Of a DNA stretch of 36,715 bases, positions 30,292 to 36,715 are shown one piece after another. Position numbers and translations under genes: made by a program. A model generated the notes under the pieces. That model was not told where the DNA came from, did no database searches, and saw only the letters and a program-made list of their open reading frames with translations. Within the stretch, counting starts at the first letter, position 1, and each line of letters starts with the position of its first letter. The stretch comes from a virus, in the IMG/VR virus record IMGVR_UViG_3300035666_000086, positions 1 to 36,715 of that record, one strand, 5' to 3'.

Positions 30292-30749
30292 TACGCCACC
30301 TCTCTCATAAACGTGCGTTCCATAGGACGAAACCCTTTACGCGCATACAGACTCGCCATCTTGCCTGCGCGGTCATCTTCAAGGGCAATCATAAAAAGAG
30401 CTGTTGCATTTTTTGCGATTGCCCACGATTCGATCATATCGTACATGGCTTGACCTGCCCCTTTGCCTCGCGCTACGGGCGTCAGCCACCACCACAACTC
30501 CTGCACTACCATACTGGAAGGGCTAAAGTACATAGGGTAAAACAATGCGCCGGCGATTCCAATAATTTCGCCGTTGTCTTCGGCCAGCCACACACCGATG
30601 TTAGGGTTCTGCACGGCCTGTAAGAAAAAGTCGGCATAGCCCTCATCGTCAAACGGGATAACGCCATGTACCGGGGACGCCGCGTGAAACGCCTGCGCCA
30701 GTGGCAGGTATCGCGGAAAGTCCTCGGCAATGGCGTTGCGTACGATCAC
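30291..30749 (-). CDS. GNAT-family N-acetyltransferase
   Basis: The 152 residues show the GNAT fold: IVRNAIAEDFPRYLPLAQAF (beta1-alpha1), VWLAEDNGEIIGIAGALFYP (beta2-4), and VVQELWWWLTPVARGKGAGQ with the acetyl-CoA pyrophosphate loop (R-G-x-G-x-G/A). The end is LYARKGFRPMERTF (beta6-7). All motifs look intact. It sits inside the virion operon, overlapping genes on both sides (ATGA, TAATG), where P22 has gp14. It may acetylate a host or virion protein; the substrate is unknown. Confidence 0.85.
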   Translation of the reverse strand: MIVRNAIAEDFPRYLPLAQAFHAASPVHGVIPFDDEGYADFFLQAVQNPNIGVWLAEDNGEIIGIAGALFYPMYFSPSSMVVQELWWWLTPVARGKGAGQAMYDMIESWAIAKNATALFMIALEDDRAGKMASLYARKGFRPMERTFMREVA

Positions 30750-31081
30750 GACACTTCCCGACCGCTGGATCGGATGTTGATCGCCGATGCCGTGCCTGCA
30801 ATAGTTGAGATGTACCCGCCCGGCGCCAGCACTTGGCCGACGATCTCAGGAAAGGTGTACGTTTCTGACGGCAGCAGTGTCTTGCTCTTAATGATCAAGT
30901 TTTGGTTGCCGGCGTTATCAAAAGCCGTCACCAGATTGACCGACAGCGTAGCCGCCGAGGCGCTGTAATTGGTGGCCGTGAACTTGTCAATGATAGTTGA
31001 TACGTTAGTCGCCACGTACTGCGTCGTCTGACTGTTTTCGGCGATTTTGGCCGGGATCAGAACTTTAATGATAACTGCCAT
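30746..31081 (-). CDS. 111-residue probable structural protein
   Basis: The ATG at 31081 opens a beta-rich protein (TTQYVATNVSTIIDKFTATN, YSASAATLSVNLVTAFDNAG, LLPSETYTFPEIVGQVLAPG, then GYISTIAGTASAINIRSSGR). The strand pattern and the ending resemble small beta-sandwich virion proteins seen in environmental podoviruses. It overlaps the acetyltransferase start by ATGA. No function is known; a minor head or tail component is likely. Confidence 0.65.
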   Translation of the reverse strand: MAVIIKVLIPAKIAENSQTTQYVATNVSTIIDKFTATNYSASAATLSVNLVTAFDNAGNQNLIIKSKTLLPSETYTFPEIVGQVLAPGGYISTIAGTASAINIRSSGREVS

Positions 31082-31089
31082 GTGTCACC

Positions 31090-31722
31090 TTAGAATGTAA
31101 AGACCATGCGAACACGGCCATTTGACCCCGCATCGCCGTCAAAAAACTCCCCGCCGTTACCGCCCGCACCGGCTGTCAACGACCCAACACCCGCCACACC
31201 TGCCGCTCCAGCCTGCGTATACGGCGCGCCGCCGTTACCGGTCGTATTGGTCGTGTTACCGCCCGAAGCCGTGCCGCCATCGCCTTGATCGGCGAACTGA
31301 CCGGAGTTACCGCCATTACCGCCGTTGGAGGTCATGGTCGTAATGGTGTACGTGCCGCTATAGACGTTGCTAAACGTGCCGGGATTGCCAAAGGTACTAA
31401 ACGCCGTGCCGCCCGCGCCGCCAGAGCCAACAGTGTAGTTGATGGTTTTATTAGAATCCGCGCCAGTCAACACTAAAATAGTCTTGCTATAGCCGCCACC
31501 GCCACCACCACCGCCAGGGAACACTTCCGGCTCGCCCGGTGCAATGAAGCCAAAATAGCCGTAGCCACCCCCACCGCCCGCGCCCCAGCACTCAATCGTT
31601 ACACCCGTTGCGGACGCTGGAATCGTTACGAACCCCGTTCCAGGTGATGTAGCGTCATAGACACCCGCACCAGCGCCGCCGGTCGTGCCCGTAATCAGTG
31701 CTGCTAAGGTCGCGCCGCCCAT
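31090..31722 (-). CDS. Glycine-rich adhesin-like protein
   Basis: The 210-residue protein is strikingly glycine-rich. ITIECWGAGGGGGYG-like sequence (about 45-60) is followed by a GGGGGGGGYSK block, then NGGNGGNSGQFADQGDGGTA and further Gly/Asn repeats to the end (GRVRMVFTF). Such 'xxxWGAGGGGG' domains form polyglycine-type folds in phage receptor-binding adhesins and fibre tips. It overlaps the fibre-like gene upstream (31722) and is a candidate host-range determinant. The repeats make it prone to recombination. Confidence 0.7.
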   Translation of the reverse strand: MGGATLAALITGTTGGAGAGVYDATSPGTGFVTIPASATGVTIECWGAGGGGGYGYFGFIAPGEPEVFPGGGGGGGGYSKTILVLTGADSNKTINYTVGSGGAGGTAFSTFGNPGTFSNVYSGTYTITTMTSNGGNGGNSGQFADQGDGGTASGGNTTNTTGNGGAPYTQAGAAGVAGVGSLTAGAGGNGGEFFDGDAGSNGRVRMVFTF

Positions 31723-32522
31723 TAGGTCAAGCCTGCTCCGCTAATGAACCAAGAGGTCGCACCGACCTTAATGCAGGTGGCAATGCCGTTCTGCGCGAGG
31801 GTGCGCGTGCCGGTCGTGGTGCTATTAACTAGCGTTAATGTGTCGGACGTAATGGCAATCGACAGCGCCGAAGCGTTGACGTTAATAATGACAAAAACCG
31901 TACCTACCGGAAACGGAACCGATGCGTTGGCCGGGATCGTAAGCGTGACGCTGCTGCCGTTCATTACGATCGACTTGCCCGCATCCGAGGCGATCAACGT
32001 GTAGTTGGTCGTCTTGCTGTTCTGCGGCGCGTCGCGGTAGCCAACCGGATAGTTGGTGTTCGACGGCGCGTTGTCAGGGATCAGCGCGGTGCCGGTGAAC
32101 GTCGGGCTCGCAATCGGCGCATAAGTCGCCGCAGCGGCAGACGTGGACAGCGCGTCCGTGATGCCGTAGCCCGAAAGGGTCGTCGGCGTACCGATAATGT
32201 CGGTCCAGTTGATGCCTTCGATGCTGAAGTCGTTGACGCCCGCCACATCGTCGTACGTACCGATTACGACGTTCGCCGAGGTCATCAGCACAAACTTGTA
32301 CGACACGCCCTCGGTCAGCCAGATGGCTTGCGCTGTCCGCCCTGCGGCGTTTAACACAATCGGGTTCGTGTTCGGCGTGCCGCCGGATGAATCCGTGTAG
32401 GTCGCCTGCGGCGTCGTGGTGCCAGCGGTATAAGTCCAAATCTTACCGCCTGACAAGATGTTGCCGTTGTTGTCGAAGAACTGCGCCCCGATGCCGGCAA
32501 AGGAAGAAAGAAACACGCTCAT
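31722..32522 (-). CDS. Tail fibre/spike-like protein with P22-type head-binding-like N-terminus
   Basis: The N-terminus of the 266 residues (NGNILSGGKIWTYTAGTTTP, QATYTDSSGG, then NPIVLNAAGRTAQAIWLTEG) has the pattern of the P22 tailspike head-binding domain: a 'GKIxxY', a list of arguments, 'NPIxLNAAGR', then 'YKFVL'. After about residue 100 comes the short repeat LSGYGITDALSTSAAAATYA, PIASPTFTG, typical of phage fibre shafts. The C-terminal beta-domain ends in TSWFISGAGLT. It probably attaches to the tail machine and carries the glycine-rich adhesin. Confidence 0.7.
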   Translation of the reverse strand: MSVFLSSFAGIGAQFFDNNGNILSGGKIWTYTAGTTTPQATYTDSSGGTPNTNPIVLNAAGRTAQAIWLTEGVSYKFVLMTSANVVIGTYDDVAGVNDFSIEGINWTDIIGTPTTLSGYGITDALSTSAAAATYAPIASPTFTGTALIPDNAPSNTNYPVGYRDAPQNSKTTNYTLIASDAGKSIVMNGSSVTLTIPANASVPFPVGTVFVIINVNASALSIAITSDTLTLVNSTTTGTRTLAQNGIATCIKVGATSWFISGAGLT

Positions 32523-33220
32523 ATATACACCTGCATAACGGTCAATATGATGGACGGAATAGCCGGTACGGGCGCTGCCGCCGCAAAGCTCTGCAACTGG
32601 ACACTTAAATCACTAACGGAAAAGTATAGTTGAAAGTAGTCGCCATTTGACAGCGGCAAGAAAAAGTTTGCAGCAGAGAAGATTTCGGCGTTGTTGCCTT
32701 GGATTTGAACCAAGCTAGCGGAGTTAGCGACCGCCGTACCGTTAATAGCCGGCCAAATATAGAACTGGCCCGTACCACCAGAAGTCTTGTCAACTTGGAT
32801 GGAAAATTGAATGTTGTAAACCGCCGGTCGAGTTACTTTAATCTTGGACGCGTCCGCCGGATCTTTGTAAATGCCGTACGCTTGATCCGCGTTGTTGTAC
32901 GTGATCGCTTTAGCCGTATTGATGACCGTTGCCGCTTGAGTCTGGGTTGAGTAAAACGACCCGTAATTAATTGGGTTTGGTTCGGGCGCTTTGGGTGCCA
33001 ACTGCAACGCCTTAATTTCAGACTGAAATCGAGCCAACTCGGCGTCAACTACGCCGTCCGTCGTTGTCAGTTCCAGATCGGCAAGCGAAACGGCGGTCGT
33101 GCCTGAGCCTGTCAGCGTGAATTGGTTATTGAGAAACCGGAACCATTCACGCGAAATGAGGCCCGTCCGCTCGTCGATGAACGGAACGCGGGGTGCCGGG
33201 ATATTGGTCGTATTGCTCAT
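32519..33220 (-). CDS. Putative tail needle or head-closure protein with jelly-roll domain
   Basis: The 233-residue protein lies straight after the gp10-like gene, where P22 has the tail needle gp26 (also 233 residues). The N-terminus PRVPFIDERTGLISREWFRF is common in environmental podoviruses. A short helix follows (VVDAELARFQSEIKALQLAP). The C-terminal 140 residues read as a C1q/TNF-like jelly-roll (YNIQFSIQVDKTSGGTGQFY, then IWPAINGTAVANSASL, ending PSIILTVMQVYI). No long coiled coil is visible, so a true needle is not certain. Start and stop overlap neighbours. Confidence 0.55.
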   Translation of the reverse strand: MSNTTNIPAPRVPFIDERTGLISREWFRFLNNQFTLTGSGTTAVSLADLELTTTDGVVDAELARFQSEIKALQLAPKAPEPNPINYGSFYSTQTQAATVINTAKAITYNNADQAYGIYKDPADASKIKVTRPAVYNIQFSIQVDKTSGGTGQFYIWPAINGTAVANSASLVQIQGNNAEIFSAANFFLPLSNGDYFQLYFSVSDLSVQLQSFAAAAPVPAIPSIILTVMQVYI

Positions 33221-34737
33221 TAGGCTGCCGTTGGCGAGAGCCGCAGTTCAGCGCCCATAATAGCCGTTACCATAGGGTCAGCGGCTGTGAGCTCGTACAC
33301 CCGGTCACGGGACTTCAGCGTTGCGCCCAAGCGACGCCAGATGACGCGCGTTTGAGTGGCGCCGATAGGCCCAAGCGACTCCCATCGCTCATGGCTCCAC
33401 GTATGCCCGCCGTCGTCCGACCAGCGCAGCATGACCTGCGGTAGCGGCACGCTGTTGTTGGGTTCGCCCTCAACAATGATGCTGCTGTTGTTTTGCTGCA
33501 ACACCAAACCTGGCGCCTGCTGCGCAAGGAACGACGGGTCGTCGTACAGTCCGCCCACACCGGTCTGGCAGTCCAACTGCAACTGGTGATGGATGGTTCG
33601 CGTCAAGTTATTGGCGCCTGTTGGCAGCGCACGCCAGCGGCGCATCCAACGCTGCTCCTGCTCGTCGTCGCGGAAGTACCGCAGGTCGAACTGATAGAGC
33701 TTGCCGTTTTGGTAATCGCCGACCGTCGGCTGGCCTTTGAAGCGAGCATGGCAGTTAGAGCGATGGCGCTTAAATCTGCCCTTGGCAAACCCCGCCCGCT
33801 CATGCCACGCGCCGGTCGCGGCATCGTATACCCATGTGGTTTCCGCACTCGGGAAGATAAGTACGTAAAACGCATGGCCGTCTTGCTGGTACGTGTATGC
33901 CAGCGCGTCGGACATGTTGGCGTACTGCTGGATGGCGAACTCAACCGCATGGGTCGAGACACGCACGCCTTGGTAGCCTTGTGCGCGGTAGACAACACCC
34001 TGACCGCGAGCATCTGAGCCGAGCCAGAACACGCTGTTGTCGAGCTTGGCGACCGAGTAAGGGGCCAAGCAGCCGATCTCGTTGTAGGCGCCTTGGATGC
34101 GCTCCAGCGGGAAGTCGGGGTTGCCGGAGTTGTACCAGACCTCGACCGAGTTCGTGCCGAATAGCCACGCCTCGCGGTGGTCGATAATGATTGACACCAA
34201 ACCGTCCGGTGAGCCTTCGGCGCTCGCAAAGTCAAGCGGGTCGATGGAGAGGCCATCGAGCAACGCCGTCACCCAGATGCGCTGGCTGTTTGGCTCGTTG
34301 AAAACGAAATAGCCGTCTAGGTAGCCAACCGTCACCGCGCCGGGGAAGTCAGGGTCAGTGATCTTTTGGAAGACGTTGGTATTGCTGTTGTAGATGTATC
34401 CATCAGGGTTACACGCTACAAAGATTTGAATACCGTTGTCAGCCATCGACACCGGACCCGTGCCCGTAATATCGCCGAGCTTGGTAACATTTAAGTTACC
34501 GTCAACTTTGTAGAACTCGCTGCCCGAGGCGACGTACAGGCTGTCTCCCAAAGGATACAGCGCACGGATGGGGCCAGAGCCCACTTCCATGTACTGCCGC
34601 AAGCCGGGGCACCGCTGAAGGTACGCCGGCTCCTTGCCAGCCTCGGGGATGACCTCTGGGTAGAGATTCACCATCCGAGCGTCGGCGGCGTTTACGCTGC
34701 GTGCAACGTAAGACGAGCCCAGGATCGGCGTTTTCAT
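33220..34737 (-). CDS. P22 gp10-like packaged-DNA stabilisation protein
   Basis: The 505 residues (P22 gp10: 472) start MKTPILGSSYVARSVNAADA, then RMVNLYPEVIPEAGKEPAYL and RCPGLRQY, the typical opening of the family. Beta-propeller-like strands follow (LYPLGDSLYVASGSEFYKVD). The middle contains REAWLFGTNSVEVWYNSGNP, DFPLERIQGAYNEIGCLAPY, which is the most conserved part in gp10-type proteins. It plugs the portal-adaptor channel after packaging. It overlaps the gp4-like gene by one base (TAATG). Confidence 0.85.
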   Translation of the reverse strand: MKTPILGSSYVARSVNAADARMVNLYPEVIPEAGKEPAYLQRCPGLRQYMEVGSGPIRALYPLGDSLYVASGSEFYKVDGNLNVTKLGDITGTGPVSMADNGIQIFVACNPDGYIYNSNTNVFQKITDPDFPGAVTVGYLDGYFVFNEPNSQRIWVTALLDGLSIDPLDFASAEGSPDGLVSIIIDHREAWLFGTNSVEVWYNSGNPDFPLERIQGAYNEIGCLAPYSVAKLDNSVFWLGSDARGQGVVYRAQGYQGVRVSTHAVEFAIQQYANMSDALAYTYQQDGHAFYVLIFPSAETTWVYDAATGAWHERAGFAKGRFKRHRSNCHARFKGQPTVGDYQNGKLYQFDLRYFRDDEQEQRWMRRWRALPTGANNLTRTIHHQLQLDCQTGVGGLYDDPSFLAQQAPGLVLQQNNSSIIVEGEPNNSVPLPQVMLRWSDDGGHTWSHERWESLGPIGATQTRVIWRRLGATLKSRDRVYELTAADPMVTAIMGAELRLSPTAA

Positions 34738-35534
34738 TAAAAGTTACCGGCGTAAATGTTGTACCGATTACGACGGGCGATGATGCTGTAAGGCATCGCC
34801 ATGACGTTGTAGGGGTTGTTGATGCGCTTGAGATTGCGCTTGCTGTACATCGCTACGCGACGCACTTCAGGCGCAGGCTCAACGCCAAACTCCGGCGCCA
34901 ACTCAAGCGCCAAGTTGTAGCGGAACGCCCGCAGGTAGCCCGGCGGCATAAGGATTTCAGTGCTGAGGGACGCGGGGTCCAACAATCGTTGCACCGAAAT
35001 GAAGTGGAACTCAAGCACCCGGTTCGGCACCGGATAGACCGACATGGAGATGTCTGGAAACGTGTTGTTTACAAACATGACCTGCGGATAAGTGCTCTGC
35101 ACGGTCTTGACTGCAATGTTGTTGTATTGCAGTTGGTTGATAAACTTAATGCCGTACGACACGTTGGTTGACGGGTCGCGGAAAAAGGTTGAGTCATCAA
35201 GCAGGATCGGACGCTGCTGTGCCGGGACGGGGTTGCCGTCTTCTAAGGACAGGTAGTCGTCATCTTGCGTGATAATCGGCACTTCAGACTGCGTGCCAAT
35301 AACATAAACGAAGTCGCCCGTCGGGCCGAGCGTTTGGATACGCTCACCGGCAGGCCACATGTAAGTCTGGTCTTGCGTACAGAACACGGCGAGACGCTCA
35401 GTGTTCCAGCTATCCACCATCTGATCGAACGCCGAAAGTGCGTCCTGTGCCATCGAAGCCGACGGCGTTTCGCCCTCAGCCAAGATGCCCAGCAGACGCA
35501 GCGCCCCGTTGATTTGATCGCCTGCGGTTGCCAT
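34737..35534 (-). CDS. P22 gp4-like tail accessory factor
   Basis: The 265-residue protein begins MATAGDQINGALRLLGILAE, GETPSASMAQDALSAFDQMV, DSWNTERLAV, the all-helical pattern of the head-to-tail adaptor gp4 that binds under the portal. The rest is beta/helix with YLRAFRYNLALELAPEFGVE near the C-terminus, as in other members. P22 gp4 is 166 residues, so this one carries an extended C-terminal part. It should be the first protein added after DNA packaging, before gp10 and the needle. Confidence 0.85.
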   Translation of the reverse strand: MATAGDQINGALRLLGILAEGETPSASMAQDALSAFDQMVDSWNTERLAVFCTQDQTYMWPAGERIQTLGPTGDFVYVIGTQSEVPIITQDDDYLSLEDGNPVPAQQRPILLDDSTFFRDPSTNVSYGIKFINQLQYNNIAVKTVQSTYPQVMFVNNTFPDISMSVYPVPNRVLEFHFISVQRLLDPASLSTEILMPPGYLRAFRYNLALELAPEFGVEPAPEVRRVAMYSKRNLKRINNPYNVMAMPYSIIARRNRYNIYAGNF

Positions 35535-35537
35535 GGC

Positions 35538-35735
35538 TTATTCCTTCCGCTTTCGACGCGCCTTTAGTTCGTTAACAGCGGGCGCAGGTTCCGGCGACGC
35601 AGCAGGTTCGTCCTGCCGCGCCGCCGGTTCCAATGGGTCATACTCCTCCCATCCATATTCGGCGTCCATAGCCGCCTCGACATCGGAAATGGCTATCTTT
35701 AACCCGTGAACGGGATGGCGAAGATATATGTTCAT
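35538..35735 (-). CDS. 65-residue hypothetical protein
   Basis: It begins MNIYLRHPVHGLKIAISDVE, AAMDAEYGWEEYDP, a pattern common to short phage proteins next to head-completion genes. A Pro/Ala/Glu-rich disordered segment and a basic end (LKARRKRKE) follow. It is three bases from each neighbour. It is probably a small virion or assembly protein; function unknown. Confidence 0.65.
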   Translation of the reverse strand: MNIYLRHPVHGLKIAISDVEAAMDAEYGWEEYDPLEPAARQDEPAASPEPAPAVNELKARRKRKE

Positions 35736-35737
35736 AG

Positions 35738-36058
35738 TTACGGCAGGAGCCCGTAAGCCTGAAACCGCGACTCAAGCTGAGCAACGCGAGTCTGGAGGTT
35801 TGCAATCACAGCCAACACCGTGTTGCCTTCGTTCTTAGTCACGAAGCCAAACGGGGTCGTCTGGGTCAAATCCTGAATCGCAAAGTCTGCCGGAGACGGG
35901 GCCGTGGACGTAATCGTCGTAAGCTGCGCCGTGAGAGCCGCACCTTCGGAAACCGGCGTCGTGCCGAAGAATCCGACCGTACCGCCCGCAGCGCCAATTA
36001 CTGCACCGTCAAGCTCTGGGTCCGAGAACGCAACACCAACCGCCTTTGTATTAGGCAT
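35738..36058 (-). CDS. 106-residue putative capsid fibre/decoration protein
   Basis: The ATG at 36058 has AGGAG upstream. Gly/Ala-rich sequence with GGTVGFFGTTPVSEGAALTA is followed by a C-terminal coiled-coil helix (ANLQTRVAQLESRFQAYGLL). The GFFGTTPV motif and trimeric-looking coiled coil recur in small proteins encoded near coat genes. I think it is a head decoration or fibre component, inferred from position and motif. The message upstream contains a strong hairpin. Confidence 0.6.
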   Translation of the reverse strand: MPNTKAVGVAFSDPELDGAVIGAAGGTVGFFGTTPVSEGAALTAQLTTITSTAPSPADFAIQDLTQTTPFGFVTKNEGNTVLAVIANLQTRVAQLESRFQAYGLLP

Positions 36059-36079
36059 AGAAATACTCCTATGAGCAGT

Positions 36080-36107
36080 GCCCCCTACGGTATCACCCGT
36101 AGGGGGC
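36080..36107. other. Strong 11-bp perfect hairpin between capsid accessory genes
   Basis: GCCCCCTACGG (36080-36090) pairs exactly with CCGTAGGGGGC (36097-36107) around a 6-base loop. It sits 8 bases after the stop of the 135-residue gene and 21 bases before the next start (36058), whose AGGAG site lies at its foot. There is no U-run in either direction. It likely shields the coat/decoration message from 3' exonucleases or tunes expression between abundant and minor structural proteins. Confidence 0.6.
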
Positions 36108-36115
36108 GTTTGCTA

Positions 36116-36523
36116 TTACGAAATGCGGTAGCAAGTCCAGGTCGCGTCGCCGGTCTTGCGAGCGCGGAAGTGTGCCGACGTACCGTCAGCAACCACCGCC
36201 GAACCCACAAGCGTCCAGCCCGTGCCCGAGAACGTCACGTCGTTTCCTGCGTCGTCACCGAGGTTGACGCAGAAGAAGTCGAACGTGCTGCCCACGCGGG
36301 CGCTCGCCACAGCGGCGTCCACAAGGGACGCAGCCGCGAACGAGTAGGTGCCCGCAGACGTGCTGCCTGAGTCCACCGAGAAGACGCCGTTCACAAGATC
36401 GGCGACCGCGATGGTGCCCGAAGCGCCGGCGTACGCCGTCACCGGGCCGAGAACGCCCATGATTGGCTCGGCAGAATTGCCGGCGCCAACCTGATAGCCA
36501 CTAGTACCGTTAGGAAGTGCCAT
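36116..36523 (-). CDS. 135-residue putative capsid decoration protein
   Basis: This gene lies immediately downstream of the coat gene. The sequence MALPNGTSGYQVGAGNSAEP, then SAGTYSFAAASLVDAAVASA, RVGSTFDFFCVNLGDD, DVTFSGTGWTLVGSAVVADG, ending FRARKTGDATWTCYRIS, is beta-rich. It matches a family of small proteins placed right after P22-like coat genes in environmental phages, which probably decorate the shell. Two cysteines are present. No enzyme motif is visible. Confidence 0.65.
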   Translation of the reverse strand: MALPNGTSGYQVGAGNSAEPIMGVLGPVTAYAGASGTIAVADLVNGVFSVDSGSTSAGTYSFAAASLVDAAVASARVGSTFDFFCVNLGDDAGNDVTFSGTGWTLVGSAVVADGTSAHFRARKTGDATWTCYRIS

Positions 36524-36553
36524 TTTTAGTTACTCCGTGAATAAGGTTAAGAA

Positions 36554-36715
36554 TTAGCCCCAGATGCGGCAGGCCATCTGCGGACGGATCACCGAGTAGC
36601 CATACAGCACGTCGATACGGCAGGGCATACGGTCGTTGTTGATGTCGTACTGACGGACAACGCGCATGGAGATGCCGTTGTGGACCTGACGCGACGCCAT
36701 GTCAACGCCCTGCGG
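36554..36715 (-). CDS. Major capsid protein, C-terminal fragment (P22 coat-like; cut by the right edge)
   Basis: Only the last 53 residues are in the window. They include ASRQVHNGISMRVVRQYDIN, NDRMPCRIDVLYGYSVIRPQ and MACRIWG. The ending, with a strand (MRVVRQYD), the Cys-Arg-x-Asp-x-Leu-x-Gly-Tyr motif and 'RPxxxxR', is the pattern at the C-terminus of P22 coat-type proteins. It is in frame to the edge. With the scaffold N-terminus at the other end of the window, it marks where the genome was opened. Confidence 0.7.
   Translation of the reverse strand, partial: PQGVDMASRQVHNGISMRVVRQYDINNDRMPCRIDVLYGYSVIRPQMACRIWG

Noticed and set aside
33193-34312. Plus-strand ORFs opposite the gp10-like gene
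   Set aside because: Shadow frames with Arg/Pro/Ser-rich composition; the minus-strand product has a clear family match and coupled start and stop.
1-36715. Lysogeny module, tRNA genes or insertion sequences
   Set aside because: Looked for integrase, CI/Cro-type repressors, cloverleaf sequences and transposase motifs in genes and gaps; none was convincing. The LexA box alone does not show lysogeny.

Overview
The window is most of a tailed bacteriophage genome of the short-tailed (podovirus) P22-like type. P22-type portal, coat, gp4-like, gp10-like and three ejection-protein-like genes follow one another in P22 order. The host is probably a Gram-negative proteobacterium: the lysis cassette ends in an embedded Rz/Rz1 spanin pair, the predicted promoters are sigma70-like, and a perfect CTGT-N8-ACAG LexA box is present. 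I see no integrase, CI-type repressor, transposase, tRNA or CRISPR array. The scaffold gene runs off the left end and the coat gene enters from the right end, so this looks like a circular or circularly permuted genome opened between scaffold and coat, with roughly 1-2 kb missing (inference).

Leftward late block 1 (11003 to 1): small and large terminase, an HNH endonuclease, four small proteins (three of them strongly basic), portal, a DUF5856-like protein, two small virion-type proteins, three tail spike/fibre genes, then a promoter and the scaffold gene. It continues, after the missing piece, into late block 2 (36715 to 24788): coat C-terminus, two probable capsid accessory proteins, gp4-like and gp10-like head-completion proteins, a putative tail needle, two adhesin-like genes, a GNAT acetyltransferase, the gp7/gp20/gp16-like ejection set, then holin-like membrane proteins, endolysin, Rz/Rz1 and a HEAVH metallopeptidase. 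A metallophosphoesterase gene follows.

Control region (11004-11826): an 820-bp gene-free stretch between the leftward terminase operon and the rightward early operon. It holds about 15 copies of a 9-bp unit (TGTGGGCAA / TTGCCCACA) in tandem pairs and inverted repeats, an AT-rich segment, and a perfect LexA operator flanked on both sides by outward-reading TATAAT boxes. I read it as a combined replication origin and SOS-responsive switch (inference).

Rightward early block (11827-15768): small overlapping genes, mostly of unknown function. It includes an unusual shortened DnaN-type sliding clamp (domain 2 plus half of domain 3) and a DUF3310 protein. Leftward replication operon (21872-15754): Cas4-like DUF2800 nuclease, a putative single-strand DNA-binding protein, family A DNA polymerase with 3'-5' exonuclease, and a primase-helicase. 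Rightward from the divergent promoter at about 21.9 kb are a VRR-NUC nuclease, a SNF2-type helicase and a small helical protein. Together these make a nearly self-contained replisome (clamp, polymerase, primase-helicase, probable SSB) with recombination nucleases.
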